Assembly: GCA_030448025.1 (NCBI GenBank)
Contig: JAUJNQ010000002.1
Span: 222,315-259,707 of the forward strand
Direction: 5' to 3'
Length of the DNA: 37,393 nucleotides
Source: Acidimicrobiales bacterium
GTDB lineage: Bacteria > Actinomycetota > Acidimicrobiia > Acidimicrobiales > GCA-2861595
How positions within the stretch are numbered: the first letter of the stretch is position 1; each line of letters begins with the position of its first letter. The position numbers and the translations under genes are program-made. This document shows, one piece after another, positions 15,649-23,895 of the stretch. The notes beneath the pieces were generated by a model. The model was not told where the DNA came from. It saw only the letters and a list, made by a program, of their open reading frames with translations, and did not search any database.

Positions 15649-16712
15649 CGTCGTTCAGGTCCTCACCAAGGTGGCGGCGTGCCTGCGCCGTCGTCGTCCT
15701 GGCGCTCCTGGCCGCGTGCAGCAGGGGCGGCGACGGCGCCTCCCCCGCCGGTCCGGAGAAGCGCGAGCTGCCGCCGGCCCCGGAGCCGGCCGTGGCGCCG
15801 GTGCCCTCCACGGCGCCGGCGGGAATGGTCGTAGCCCTGCCGGGCGGTGGGCCAGAGGGAGTGGTGGCCGATCCCGTGACCGGCGTGGTGGCGGTCGCCC
15901 TCCGGGAGCCTTCCCGACTTGCCCTCGTGGACGCCAAGACGGCTCGGGTGACCAAGGTCGTGCCCGTTCCGGGAGCGGCCCGTCATCTCCAGCTGGTAGG
16001 TCCGGGCGGGCCCGTGCTCGTTCCCGGTGAGGACACCGACGTCCTGTCCCAGGTGGACCTGCGCACCGGGGAGGTCGGGACCACCGCCAAGGTGGGCCGC
16101 CAGCCGCACGACGCGGCCGCCGCCGACGGTCGCGTCTACGTGGCCGACGAGCTGGGCGGCAGCGCGTCAGTGGTGAATGGCGACGGCAGTCTCGGTCCGC
16201 GCATCCCCGGGCCGGTGCAGCCCGGCGGCGTTGCCGTCAGCGGTGGCCGGGTGGGAGTGGTGGACGTTCGGGGGGCCCAGCTCTTCGTGTACGACGCGGC
16301 CAAGGCACAGCCGCTGGCGCAGCTCCCGTCGGGTGACGGCCCCACCCACGCCGTGCCCGACGGCACCGGAGGTCCTGGAACCGGAGGAATAGTCGTGGCC
16401 GACACTCGGGGCGGCGCCCTCCTGTTCTTCCGCCTCGGCCCGGAGCCCCGGATGGAGCGAAGGGTGGCGCTTTCGGGCTCCCCCTACGGAATGGCCTTCG
16501 ACGCCACCCGTCGCCGGCTGTGGGTCACGCTCACGGCCACCAACCAGCTCGTCGGCTTCGATCTGAGCGCAACCGCCAACCCGCCCACCGAGCCGTTCGT
16601 CACGCTGCCCACGGTTCGCCAGCCCAACTCCGTGGCCGTGGACCCGGTCTCGGGCCGGGTGTTCGTGGCCGGCGCCACCGACGCCGCCCTCCAGGTGGTC
16701 GACCCTCGATGA
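15645..16712 (+). CDS. Beta-propeller lipoprotein
   Basis: The 355-residue protein starts with a signal peptide and lipobox LLAAC (Cys25), followed by a Pro/Ala-rich linker, so it should be tethered outside the membrane. The rest is a run of repeated blades of the YVTN/NHL kind: GPEGVVADPVTGVVAVAL, LALVDAKTARVTKVVPV, QPHDAAAADGRVYVADEL, SPYGMAFDATRRRLWVTL and QPNSVAVDPVSGRVFVAG. Such propellers usually bind protein or carbohydrate partners. No catalytic motif is seen. It is coupled to the GT87 gene by a 4-base overlap, and a GGAAGGGG ribosome site lies within that gene, so the two may act on the same envelope component (inference). Confidence 0.8.
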   Translation: MTSFRSSPRWRRACAVVVLALLAACSRGGDGASPAGPEKRELPPAPEPAVAPVPSTAPAGMVVALPGGGPEGVVADPVTGVVAVALREPSRLALVDAKTARVTKVVPVPGAARHLQLVGPGGPVLVPGEDTDVLSQVDLRTGEVGTTAKVGRQPHDAAAADGRVYVADELGGSASVVNGDGSLGPRIPGPVQPGGVAVSGGRVGVVDVRGAQLFVYDAAKAQPLAQLPSGDGPTHAVPDGTGGPGTGGIVVADTRGGALLFFRLGPEPRMERRVALSGSPYGMAFDATRRRLWVTLTATNQLVGFDLSATANPPTEPFVTLPTVRQPNSVAVDPVSGRVFVAGATDAALQVVDPR

Positions 16713-16722
16713 ACGCCCGCCG

Positions 16723-17364
16723 ATGACGTCCATGAGCACCAGAGACCTGAGGCTGCGCACCAACCGGGGTGGCTTCCTTCCCGCAGACGCCGGTCGATGG
16801 TTGGCCCCGCCTCCACCGGAGGAGGAGCTGCTCCTGGACCGGGTGCGGGGTCCGGTGCTCGACATCGGGTGCGGCCCGGGACGTCACGTGGTGGCGCTCA
16901 TCCGCCGGGGAATCAGCGCCTTCGGCGTCGAGCTGACGCCCGCCGCGGCTCGCCTGGCCCGCCAGCAAGGAGCTCCGGTGATGGAGGGCTCGGTGTTCGG
17001 CCCCGTTCCCCGCACGGGTGAATGGCGAACAGCGCTCCTCCTCGACGGAAACGTCGGCATCGGGGGCCATCCGGTGACGCTGCTCCGCCGGGTGGCCGAC
17101 CTCATCGCTCCCGACGGACGGGTGCTGGTCGAGCTCGGCGCACCCGGATGCGACACACAGCGCCAGCGCGTGCGTCTCGAGGTGGAGGACACCTCGGGGC
17201 CGTGGTTCCCATGGACCAGCGTGGCCGCCGACCGGATCGATCCATTGGTCGCCAAGGTCGGCCTCGCCGTGCACGAGCTCTGGCAGGGTGCGGGCCGCTG
17301 GTTCGCCGAGCTGGACCGCCTCCCGCATCAGGCCGGTGGGCTGAGCCCAGAGCCGAGGGACTAG
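16723..17364 (+). CDS. Class I SAM-dependent methyltransferase
   Basis: The 213-residue product has the SAM-binding motif I VLDIGCGPGRHVVAL (residues 45-59), then AFGVELTPAAARLA (acidic loop after strand 2), ALLLDGNVGIGG and DGRVLVELGAPG. The fold is that of a small-molecule or lipid methyltransferase. The substrate is unknown. ATG 16723 and ATG 16732 are both possible starts. It begins 10 bases after the lipoprotein gene, in the same direction, and probably ends that transcription unit. The 237 bases after it, before the convergent triplet, show no gene or clear terminator. Confidence 0.8.
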   Translation: MTSMSTRDLRLRTNRGGFLPADAGRWLAPPPPEEELLLDRVRGPVLDIGCGPGRHVVALIRRGISAFGVELTPAAARLARQQGAPVMEGSVFGPVPRTGEWRTALLLDGNVGIGGHPVTLLRRVADLIAPDGRVLVELGAPGCDTQRQRVRLEVEDTSGPWFPWTSVAADRIDPLVAKVGLAVHELWQGAGRWFAELDRLPHQAGGLSPEPRD

Positions 17365-17601
17365 CCGGGGCATCGATGGCCCGTTCGTCGCCGGATGGGC
17401 GTGCGGCTGTATCGCTCCACGCGGCAACGACCACGTCAGGGCTGCCGCCACTCCATCACCACGCGGGCGTTGGTCGGCGCCCCTGGAGGCGCTGACCTCG
17501 CCGCTGCTCCCACCCCTTGTCACCACCAGGTTGGGCACGCTCGGCCGGGAACCACTGCGTCTCGTCACTGTGTTCCTTACGATCAGGCCCTCTCGGGGTG
17601 A

Positions 17602-18159
17602 TCAGCGCTCCCAGAGGAGCTCGGAACGCTCGGCAGCGGTGTGTATGGCGGCCCCGTCAAGTTCGCCCCACGTCTCCTTCACCCTGGCTGCAGGCCACTC
17701 GACCACGAGACGCACCGGCCCGTCGGAGGGAAGCGGCCACACCCAGCACCGCTGGTGCCGTTCATTGCCGTCGCCCCCGCCGCGGTAGGCGGAGACCACC
17801 GGCGCGTTCGGCTCATCCTCCAAGGCTGGACGAGACTGGCTCGACGCCCGGGAGCCGTCGGGCAACACCACACCGACGCGGAAAGCGCCCCCATCAGGTT
17901 CGCCTGTCGTTGGCGGAGGTGCATCCGCCGCCATGGGTTCGGTGATCATCGCCTCCCGCGCTTGCACCCTCACGGTGAACTCGAAACCCGTGGGATAGGC
18001 GACGAAGCGTTCGGCCACGACCAAGAGGGAGCTCGATCGGATCAGCACGGTCCTCAGCGGGACGAAGGCGCCCAGGACGTTGTCAGGTGGGAACAGCCAG
18101 GGTGGCGGAAGCGGCGGGAGGGGTGGCGGGCTGGGTGCCGGCGCGTCGAAGAAGCCCAC
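17602..18159 (-). CDS. Tandem paralogue 3 of 3 (MGFFD family), unknown function
   Basis: This is the last gene of a three-gene minus-strand run of related proteins. It uses a GTG at 18159, six bases after the stop of the preceding paralogue. The 185 residues begin VGFFDAPAP, then a Pro-rich stretch, NVLGAFVPLRTVL, YPTGFEFTVRV, LPDGSRASS, CWVWPLPSDGPVRLVVEWPA and the closing motif ELDGAAIHTAA. All these segments recur in the other two. I recognise the type as an uncharacterised actinobacterial family but know no function. No signal peptide or membrane helix is visible; it is probably cytoplasmic and mostly beta-stranded. Confidence 0.72.
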   Translation of the reverse strand: MGFFDAPAPSPPPLPPLPPPWLFPPDNVLGAFVPLRTVLIRSSSLLVVAERFVAYPTGFEFTVRVQAREAMITEPMAADAPPPTTGEPDGGAFRVGVVLPDGSRASSQSRPALEDEPNAPVVSAYRGGGDGNERHQRCWVWPLPSDGPVRLVVEWPAARVKETWGELDGAAIHTAAERSELLWER

Positions 18160-18165
18160 GCGGGT

Positions 18166-18744
18166 CTACCCGTCCCCGAGTGCCAGCGCCTGGTCGGCGG
18201 CGGCGTGGATGGCCGCCCCGTCAACGTCCACGCGCCACTCGTCCACGCCCTCGGCCGGCCAGTGAACGACGAAGCCGGTCGGACCCTCGGGAGGGAGTGG
18301 CCACAGCCAGTACTGCTTTTCCCAGCGTCCCCGACTGCCGTGGCCAGAGCGCATCACGAGCACGGGATCCTTCGGGTTCTCCTCCTCCCAGTGTGGAGGG
18401 CGAGCCAGGCTCGATGCCTTTCGCCCATCGACGTAGGCGATCCCGAGGCGTAGGACCTCAGCCGGTGGGTCGAGGCCGCCGTTGCCCCGATGCTGGCCCC
18501 AGTCGAGGGGATCGGCCAGGTCGTCGGAGGCATGGCGACGGGCGACCAGGACGGTGAACTCGAGCCCCGTGGGGTGAGCGAGCAGGCGGTCCACGACGAC
18601 AAGTACCGATTCGGTATCGACGAGGACTGCCCGGAGGGGAACGAAGCCGCCGAAGGTGAGCTCCGCAGGGCCCTGCCAGGGCAGCAGCGGTCTGGGCGGA
18701 GGCAACGGATCAGGGGACGGGAACGAGTCGAAGAACGTCCCCAC
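18166..18744 (-). CDS. Tandem paralogue 2 of 3 (MGFFD family), unknown function
   Basis: The GTG at 18744 lies five bases after the stop of paralogue 1, giving 192 residues. Shared blocks are VGTFFDSFPSPD with a Pro-rich N-terminus, GGFVPLRAVLVDTESVLVVVDRLLA, HPTGLEFTVLV, YVDGRKASSL, YWLWPLPPEGPTGFVVHWPAEG and DVDGAAIHAAA. It has diverged from its neighbours at most positions outside these blocks, so the duplication is old rather than recent. A longer open frame upstream of the GTG only overlaps paralogue 1 and lacks homology. Confidence 0.72.
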   Translation of the reverse strand: MGTFFDSFPSPDPLPPPRPLLPWQGPAELTFGGFVPLRAVLVDTESVLVVVDRLLAHPTGLEFTVLVARRHASDDLADPLDWGQHRGNGGLDPPAEVLRLGIAYVDGRKASSLARPPHWEEENPKDPVLVMRSGHGSRGRWEKQYWLWPLPPEGPTGFVVHWPAEGVDEWRVDVDGAAIHAAADQALALGDG

Positions 18745-18749
18745 GACGC

Positions 18750-19334
18750 TCAGCTCCAGACCACGTCGGCCTCGGCGGCCGCCACGTGGATGGCTGCGCC
18801 GTCGAGCTCGACCGACGTCTCGGCGATGTGATGGGCCGGCCACTCGACCACCAGGCTGACGGGCCCTGGCGGAGGCGAGGGCCCCACCCAGTACTCCTGC
18901 TCCCAGTGGGGTTGCCAGCCAGCCTCGTCGAGTGGGTACAGCACGGGGCCTTCGCGGTTCAGACCTTGGACGTCGGCCAACCAGTTGAGATTGGTGGCCC
19001 TACGCCCGTCGGGGTAGGTGACACCGAGGCGAATGACGTCAGGCGGAATCTCTGGTGAGGAGCGGTCCCAGTACCAGTGGGGAAAGGGCGGGAGGGTCCG
19101 GCCCGGTTCGTTGGGCGACCACACCAGGAGGGTGAACTCGAACCCCTCGGGAAAGGCAATGAACCGATCGAAGGCCATCAGCGCCTCTCGGGTCTGGACG
19201 ATGGATGGCCGGATCGCTACGAAGGCGCCGAGAACTCCATTCGGGCGACGACTCCACGAGGGCCGATGAGACGGCAAAGGCTCCGGTTCGGATGGCGGAT
19301 CTGGCCGTACCGGAAGGGAGTCGAAGAAGCCCAT
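18750..19334 (-). CDS. Tandem paralogue 1 of 3 (MGFFD family), unknown function
   Basis: First gene of the triplet, from the ATG at 19334; 194 residues. It starts MGFFDSLPVRPD, then a Pro/Ser-rich segment, NGVLGAFVAIRPSIVQTREALMAF, FPEGFEFTLLVWS, YPDGRRATNL, YWVGPSPPPGPVSLVVEWPA and ELDGAAIHVAA. The alignment of FFD, P-G-EFT, DGR-A, GP-V-W-A and DGAAIH across all three copies defines the family. The gaps to the next genes are only 5 and 6 bases, so all three are surely one transcript and may form a hetero-oligomer. No obvious ribosome site or promoter was recognised upstream. Confidence 0.72.
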   Translation of the reverse strand: MGFFDSLPVRPDPPSEPEPLPSHRPSWSRRPNGVLGAFVAIRPSIVQTREALMAFDRFIAFPEGFEFTLLVWSPNEPGRTLPPFPHWYWDRSSPEIPPDVIRLGVTYPDGRRATNLNWLADVQGLNREGPVLYPLDEAGWQPHWEQEYWVGPSPPPGPVSLVVEWPAHHIAETSVELDGAAIHVAAAEADVVWS

Positions 19335-19548
19335 TACCCAGATGGTGCCATGGCCCCTGCAGGCCGGGTAACAGTCTTCGCGCCAGAACGCCGAGAGCGT
19401 CAAGCGGCTAGTAGGCGCACACGACGTAGAGGACGAGATGCCCCACGCCAGCGTCGCCTGCGACGGTCGCCCGCCCGAATGGTGCCATCGTCGCGATGCT
19501 TCCCGACCAGTTCCCGCCAAGGCCGGCATGCGCCGGTATTCCTCCGCT

Positions 19549-20952
19549 CTAATCCCTGAATAGACGCCGCGTGAATTCGTTCGTGAACTTGCTGTCTACA
19601 TCGTGCACGCTCATGAGCTCTAAGAACTTCGTGAAGTGCTCCTGATGCACGTCCATGAGATCGCCTTTGCGATACTCCTTGCAATACTTCCCAAGATGCG
19701 GACGAGCGCGAATCTCCTTCATCAGCTTTTCGGCCGCTTCGAAGTAGGCATGAACGCCAGGCGAGTCGTCGCAGAGGAGATCGACCCATGTGGAGCGTCG
19801 TTCACGCCCGGCGCCAATAAGGGTGCGGTCGTGGCCTGCCGGAGTGAAACGGACCTCAACAAAGGCGTAGGGCAACCGCTCAACGCGGTATAGCGTCTGG
19901 TATAGCTGGAGGAAACGCTCGCAGACCTCGAAGGTCTCCGTATAGGGAACGGTGAATTCCAACTCTTGGTGCAAATGATAGAGCGTCCGGTTGAAAGCCT
20001 GGCTACTCTCCATCACCAGGCTTCTCGTTCGGACAAGGCTGTGTGTGACGGCTGAAAGGGCCGGTAGCAGCTTCATGTACGCCAAGAGATTGCCCACCCA
20101 CGCTGCGAGGAGGGACTCCGCCGCAGTGGTCAAGAACTCTCGAAGGGGCCCGAGAGTCGATCGATGGCTGGTGGTTCGATTCCAGGTGTTGACTTGGCAC
20201 TTGTCCGTGAATGGGAACAGGTAGAGGCTCAAGTGGTCATTATCGAGCAGCAGTCGATCCAGGTTGTCCTTCACGAAGGACAAGGTTGCCGGTTCGACTC
20301 GTTGCTCCACATTGAAACGGTCGACACCTTGGACAACGACCTCGGTGATGATCCCGACCGCGCCGACTCCACCGACGGCGGCTCGAAAGAGGTCATCGGC
20401 TGGCACGCATTCGTAGGCGCGCCCCTGACCATCCATGACCTTCAGCCTGACGACGGACTGGCTGACGAACCCCCAGTCGCTGCCACCGGTTCCGTGCACG
20501 TCGGTGGACAAGATGCCCCCGAGACTCTGCGCGTCATGGGAAGGCAGCCCACGAAACGCCAGGCCGTCCTCTTGCAACTCCCGCACCGCGTCACGCACTC
20601 GCGTTCCCGCTTTGAACGAGACCTGCTTTCTCGTGAGGTCCTTCCAGAGCACGCCCGCGTATCTATCCAGTGAGACCAAGGTGTCGTCAGCCACAACGCC
20701 GTCGTTGAAGGAGTGCCCGGAGCCGAGGAGTCTGAGTCCCCTCGAGGTTCGGACGAGCTCGGCTAGCTCTGCCTCCGTGGAAGGCTGCGCAAATCTCCGG
20801 GGCCGGTAGCGGAATTGTCCAAGCCAGTTGCTGCATGTACCCCGGTAGACTCGACCCTCGAGGACGATGTGCCTGCCCAAGGTTGCGGCGTAGACGATGA
20901 CGTTGAGCGTGGTGATCAGTGCGCAGTACAGGTAGCCTCGGACTCTGCTCAC
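19549..20952 (-). CDS. FAD-linked sugar-1,4-lactone oxidase
   Basis: The 467-residue protein belongs to the vanillyl-alcohol-oxidase/PCMH superfamily, in the branch of L-gulono- and D-arabinono-1,4-lactone oxidases. After a hydrophobic N-terminal helix (YLYCALITTLNVIVYAATLG) come the FAD-domain motifs RLLGSGHSFNDGVVADDTLVSLDRY and LGGILSTDVHGTGG, then DLFRAAVGGVGAVGIITEVVVQ. The C-terminal ALO-type domain ends HLGKYCKEYRKGDLMDVHQ. It probably oxidises an aldonolactone or related polyol. The N-terminal helix suggests membrane association. I chose GTG 20952 because the protein's own sequence starts there. The gene looks lower in GC by eye than the genes before it, suggesting acquisition. It is flanked by intergenic gaps and looks monocistronic. 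Confidence 0.8.
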   Translation of the reverse strand: MSRVRGYLYCALITTLNVIVYAATLGRHIVLEGRVYRGTCSNWLGQFRYRPRRFAQPSTEAELAELVRTSRGLRLLGSGHSFNDGVVADDTLVSLDRYAGVLWKDLTRKQVSFKAGTRVRDAVRELQEDGLAFRGLPSHDAQSLGGILSTDVHGTGGSDWGFVSQSVVRLKVMDGQGRAYECVPADDLFRAAVGGVGAVGIITEVVVQGVDRFNVEQRVEPATLSFVKDNLDRLLLDNDHLSLYLFPFTDKCQVNTWNRTTSHRSTLGPLREFLTTAAESLLAAWVGNLLAYMKLLPALSAVTHSLVRTRSLVMESSQAFNRTLYHLHQELEFTVPYTETFEVCERFLQLYQTLYRVERLPYAFVEVRFTPAGHDRTLIGAGRERRSTWVDLLCDDSPGVHAYFEAAEKLMKEIRARPHLGKYCKEYRKGDLMDVHQEHFTKFLELMSVHDVDSKFTNEFTRRLFRD

Positions 20953-21291
20953 CGTATTTGGTTGCTCCCCAGACCCCTTTCGGCTCGATGCACGTCGACA
21001 GCAAGCGGCGGGGATGACGGCAACACCCAAGTCACGCGATGAGTGTCGCACTCCTGCCCTCGCAGTGTGTGTCCGGAGTGCCGTCGGGCATATTCCGGGT
21101 GGCGTGCACCAGCCGGCGTTCGGGGGCACCCAAGGCAGCGGTGACGGCAGCTGGTCATTGCCAGCGCCAGGCGGATGGCCCTGGTCAGTCCCCACCGGCA
21201 GCTGACCGGCGACCCGGTTCAGATGTGGTCGCCGGGCGGTTTCCCGGCCTTGCTCGTGGCCGACGGTAGACCCAACCTGGTGGCGTCTCGA
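20953..21291. other. Divergent intergenic region, oxidase / conserved hypothetical
   Basis: Upstream sequence of the oxidase gene (minus) and of the next plus-strand gene. Open frames on both strands cross it but show no recognisable protein motifs. No clear promoter pair, repeat or RNA gene was seen. Confidence 0.4.
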
Positions 21292-21837
21292 ATGGCCGGC
21301 AGCTGGCGGATCGTGGAGATGGACTTTGGGATCGCGACGCCATTTGACCTCGTCGGGTCCGCCTTCATCGAGCTCAATGCCGACCGTACCGGCCGCTTCC
21401 GCTTCGTAGCCGTCGAGGCCTTCCTAGACTGCCGGTACGGCGAGGGTGGGGACTGCCCGAAGGTGGAGTTCACCTGGGAAGGCAACGACGGGGGCGATCA
21501 TGCCTCCGGCCGCGGGTGGGCCAAGCTCGAGACCGATGGCTCACTACGCGGCCACATCTTCTTCCACACTGGTGACGACTCGGGCTTTCGGGCAGTCAGG
21601 CGCCAGAGAGCCTCGGGGACCTCCCGAGCTGGCGGAGGACACCTCAAGACTCAAAGAGTGCCCCAATGCGGCTGGTCGGCGGCCGGCGAATCGAGGCTGG
21701 CCAGGAAGGTCGAGAGGCACCTCGATGGTCTCCCGGATCTGCGCCAGGACGCTTGGCCGACGTTGCCCCGTGTGGTGGAGATCCGGCCGGGGACCACGGC
21801 TCTGAGATGCTGGCATTGGGCCGCCGAGATGCACTGA
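21292..21837 (+). CDS. Conserved hypothetical protein with run-on C-terminus
   Basis: The conserved part begins MAGSWRIVEMDFG and continues AFIELNADRTGRFRFVAVEAFLDC, KVEFTWEGNDGGDHASGRGWAKL and GSLRGHIFFHTGDDSGFRAVR. I recognise this as a widespread small hypothetical family ('GSWRI-EM ... FTWEGND ... GRGWAKL ... GDDS-F') of unknown function, usually about 110-150 residues. Here the frame runs about 75 residues past the normal end (near 21610) with low-complexity sequence, so the natural stop has probably been lost through an indel or rearrangement. ATG 21292 matches the family start; ATG 21223 is an alternative. It is the first gene of the accessory region. Confidence 0.6.
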   Translation: MAGSWRIVEMDFGIATPFDLVGSAFIELNADRTGRFRFVAVEAFLDCRYGEGGDCPKVEFTWEGNDGGDHASGRGWAKLETDGSLRGHIFFHTGDDSGFRAVRRQRASGTSRAGGGHLKTQRVPQCGWSAAGESRLARKVERHLDGLPDLRQDAWPTLPRVVEIRPGTTALRCWHWAAEMH

Positions 21838-21973
21838 GGCTGCTGGCGACTTCGGGCTGGATGAGGACCTCCGAGCGGAACCGCCGCACGGTCGACGTGC
21901 TCCTCGTCGAGGCGCCGCCGACGTCGGATGCGGCCGTCGCTGACCGGACGGCCCGGGCTGCAAGGATTGAGCC

Positions 21974-22231
21974 ATGGCTTCTCGTGACGTCGAACGCAAC
22001 TACTCGGTCGCCCAGTTCGCCGGGAAGCTCCGCCGGTTGGCGGACGCTCTCGAGGCCGACAGGCCCTTCCGCATCCAGGTCCCCGGCGAACGCATTCGCG
22101 TGCCCAAGGGCGCCGCCATCAGCGTCGAGCACGAGCGCGAGGACGACGAAGAAGAGGTCGAGTTCCAGCTCAAATGGCACGTCACCGCGGTAGACGACGA
22201 CGAAGCGGACAACGGCGAGACCGAGGTGTGA
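21974..22231 (+). CDS. Amphi-Trp domain protein, copy 1
   Basis: An 85-residue protein with an AAGGA site before the ATG. It contains the amphi-Trp domain: RNYSVAQFAGKLRRLADALE, then RPFRIQVPGERIRVPKGA and VEHEREDDEEEVEFQLKW, ending in an acidic tail (DDDEADNGETE). Amphi-Trp proteins are small; their name comes from conserved amphipathic segments ending in Trp. Their function is not established. A second copy at 30240 is nearly identical but frameshifted. No partner gene is obvious. Confidence 0.8.
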   Translation: MASRDVERNYSVAQFAGKLRRLADALEADRPFRIQVPGERIRVPKGAAISVEHEREDDEEEVEFQLKWHVTAVDDDEADNGETEV

Positions 22232-22295
22232 CCGGTCTAGCGTGGCCCTACCGGACGCAGGGCCCCGCGACCTCTGCCGCCGGCACATCGTCGGC

Positions 22296-22332
22296 GTGTT
22301 ACCGGGTGCGCGGGACGTGCCGAACTCGGGCG
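22296..22332 (+). repeat. Dispersed repeat, copy A (variant form)
   Basis: This copy has a variant left half, GTTACCGGGTGCGCGGGAC, and a standard right half, GTGCCG-AACT-CGGGCG. It follows the first amphi-Trp gene. Copy I after the second amphi-Trp gene shares the same left half. Confidence 0.6.
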
Positions 22333-22426
22333 CCTCCCGTGGCCAGTTGGCCTTGCCGTCCGTCCGCTCCAGCGGTCGGTCACGCATCACACCTCCGCGG
22401 GTGGTCCGAAAAGGACCGGTGCTGGC

Positions 22427-22432
22427 TACACT
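22427..22432 (+). promoter_or_regulatory. -10 box of the 53-residue gene (leaderless)
   Basis: TACACT ends 7 bases before the GTG at 22440, with no ribosome site between them. This is the same arrangement as at the NrtR-like gene and suggests a leaderless transcript. Confidence 0.4.
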
Positions 22433-22439
22433 GGCACCG

Positions 22440-22601
22440 GTGTTAGGCATCGAGCTTGAACGAGTCGAGGCGCTCGAGTTGCTCGGGATGACTCTGGCGC
22501 ACCTCAACGATGCTGAGGCGAGGGCGGAGGCATCCCCCCGAGTACCGCTGCTGATGGCCATTCGAGACAAGCTCGCCAAAGCTCTCCGGGAGGAATCATG
22601 A
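22440..22601 (+). CDS. Small helical protein (53 residues), unknown
   Basis: Begins VLGIELERVEALELLGMTLAH and ends IRDKLAKALREES; it is predicted to be all-helical and acidic. I recognise no family. Evidence for a real gene is the promoter-like TACACT at leaderless spacing and the ATGA overlap with the next gene (GGAGGAAT ribosome site inside this one). The pair sits alone between dispersed repeats A and B, like one cassette. Confidence 0.5.
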   Translation: MLGIELERVEALELLGMTLAHLNDAEARAEASPRVPLLMAIRDKLAKALREES

Positions 22602-23005
22602 GCTACACGGACGGCCAGGTATCGGCGGCCACCGCCGCCATGGACAAGTATCGGGGCTGCGACGACGGCGAAGTCGGTTCGGCGCTGGTTGTGGTCGGGC
22701 TGAGCGCAGAACGAACCGCCAAGGAAGCGCAGATTCGTGACGACATGATCCGAGTTGCACATCGCGCCGGCGCGCCGATCCGCCAGCTCGGCGAGGTGTC
22801 TGGGCTGGTCCGCAAGACCGTGACCGCCATTGTCTCTTCCGCGCGCGGGACTGACTGTCCCGCACCTGCCGGTTTAAGCACATCCGGGACGCCCCGGGAA
22901 AGCCCACCGCCCGTAGTCGCCGGTTCCTTGGTACCTGGGCCACCTCGCTGCTGTGACGACCGCGTTACCTCGCGCCGCGTGGTGCCGAAATCGTGCGGTC
23001 GCTGA
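22598..23005 (+). CDS. Small helix-turn-helix-like protein
   Basis: The ATG overlaps the preceding stop and has a strong GGAGGAAT site. The first 85 residues look coherent: MSYTDGQVSAATAAMDKYRG, then IRDDMIRVAHRAGAPIRQLGE followed by VSGLVRKTVTAIVSSA, a helix-turn-helix of the homeodomain-like or resolvase type. Small proteins with 'IR-AH-AG-PIR-IAE-AG-SR-TVY-IL' tails are common in actinobacteria. After about residue 85 the frame runs on through Pro/Ser/Cys-rich sequence into dispersed repeat B, so the natural stop was probably lost or frameshifted. With the 53-residue protein it could form a small regulatory or toxin-antitoxin-like pair (speculative). Confidence 0.55.
   Translation: MSYTDGQVSAATAAMDKYRGCDDGEVGSALVVVGLSAERTAKEAQIRDDMIRVAHRAGAPIRQLGEVSGLVRKTVTAIVSSARGTDCPAPAGLSTSGTPRESPPPVVAGSLVPGPPRCCDDRVTSRRVVPKSCGR
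22962..22998 (+). repeat. Dispersed repeat, copy B
   Basis: GCGTTACCTCGCGCCGCG, then GTGCCG-AAAT-CGTGCGG. It lies between the HTH gene and the 3' end of the DUF4395 gene. The start of the repeat forms CGCG-TTACCT-CGCG, a small stem-loop. Confidence 0.75.
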
Positions 23006-23080
23006 AGGAGATCTCAAAACAAGCCGTCTCTTGAGGGTTGTCGATCTGTCGTGCCAGTGCCACAAGTGCGCTGCGACGAG

Positions 23081-23600
23081 CTACGGCTTGCGAAGTGTCC
23101 CGATGCCGTTGCATCGCTCGCAGACAGCCTCCGGGATGATGCCGGCCCGCATCAGCAAGCCGAACATCTTGCAGCCGAGGCAGTAACCGAAGGCTGACTC
23201 CAGAAACGCCGCGCCAACCAGTAGGAGAGAGGACCACCTGGGCTGGACCCCACCTGTCGAAGCCGAAAGCAAGGATGACTGCGGTCGTTGAAAAAGCGAC
23301 GCCGACGCCCTGTGCGAACCGCTTGGGAGGTCCAGCCACGGGGCGATCGGCGAAGGGAAGCCGAGGTGTTACCACTGTGGTTATGAGCAGGCCCAGGGGA
23401 CTGAGGCTCGGGCCAGTCAGCACTCGGGCCCAGAACCCGTAAGCGATAACGAGGGTGAGCCAGCGCAGGTCGAACGCCACCGTGGCCAGTCCCATGACTA
23501 CGACGCCGGCTGCCACCAGCCGGGCGGAGACCTCGTTGACCGGATTGGGGAAGGAAAACAGTCCTCGAAGGCGCTGCGGGGTTCCGGTGGCGGCGTACAT
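23081..23600 (-). pseudogene. DUF4395 membrane protein, frameshifted
   Basis: From ATG 23600 the frame reads LFSFPNPVNEVSARLVAAGV, LRWLTLVIAYGFWARVLTGP, SPLGLLITTVVTPRLPF and PVAGPPKRFAQGVGVAFSTT, the usual DUF4395 segments with four hydrophobic stretches. Near 23250 the family continues in another frame as LLLVGAAFLESAFGYCLGCKM, then FGLLMRAGIIPEAVCERC, ending at the stop at 23081. The conserved Cys pair (CLGC) and the terminal CERC are retained. A single inserted base explains the break. Its function is unknown; DUF4395 proteins are integral membrane proteins and some are encoded near thiosulfate or thioredoxin-like genes. The gene lies alone between repeats B and C. Confidence 0.75.
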
Positions 23601-23761
23601 CGGTATACATACTTCCAGACGCCGAGAGTTGGCCAGCCCCGGCTTGGATGACTCAATCCGGCTGACCTCCTCCGTCCAGGCGGCTTCGAAACGTGGAGCG
23701 CTACCTTCAACCGGTTCGCCGGCCCGTTCGCACAGGAGCGGATGATTCAAGGTTGGACTGA

Positions 23762-23798
23762 GCGTTACCTCGCGCCGCAGGCGTGCCGTACTCGGGCG
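23762..23798 (+). repeat. Dispersed repeat, copy C
   Basis: GCGTTACCTCGCGCCGCA, three bases, GTGCCG-TACT-CGGGCG. It lies between the DUF4395 and VOC genes. Confidence 0.8.
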
Positions 23799-23895
23799 TC
23801 TCGGCGGACGCCAGCCCGCGGCCGCTAGTCGAGGCGCGAGCCATGCACCTTCACCGGCTGAGGCAGAGCTTCAGTGCCCGGCTGACGCGCGCGGG

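Larger units (their letters stand above)
21915..22335 (+). repeat. Duplicated block, copy 1 (amphi-Trp gene plus flanks)
   Basis: This block is repeated in the same orientation at about 30180-30600, roughly 8.27 kb away. Similarity is very high through the amphi-Trp gene (from GGGCTGCAAG at 21956) and continues at a lower level on both sides, including the dispersed repeat that follows the gene. Confidence 0.75.

Noticed and set aside
21644-22762. 372-residue minus-strand open frame
   Set aside because: It is antisense to the amphi-Trp gene and the HTH operon, both better supported.
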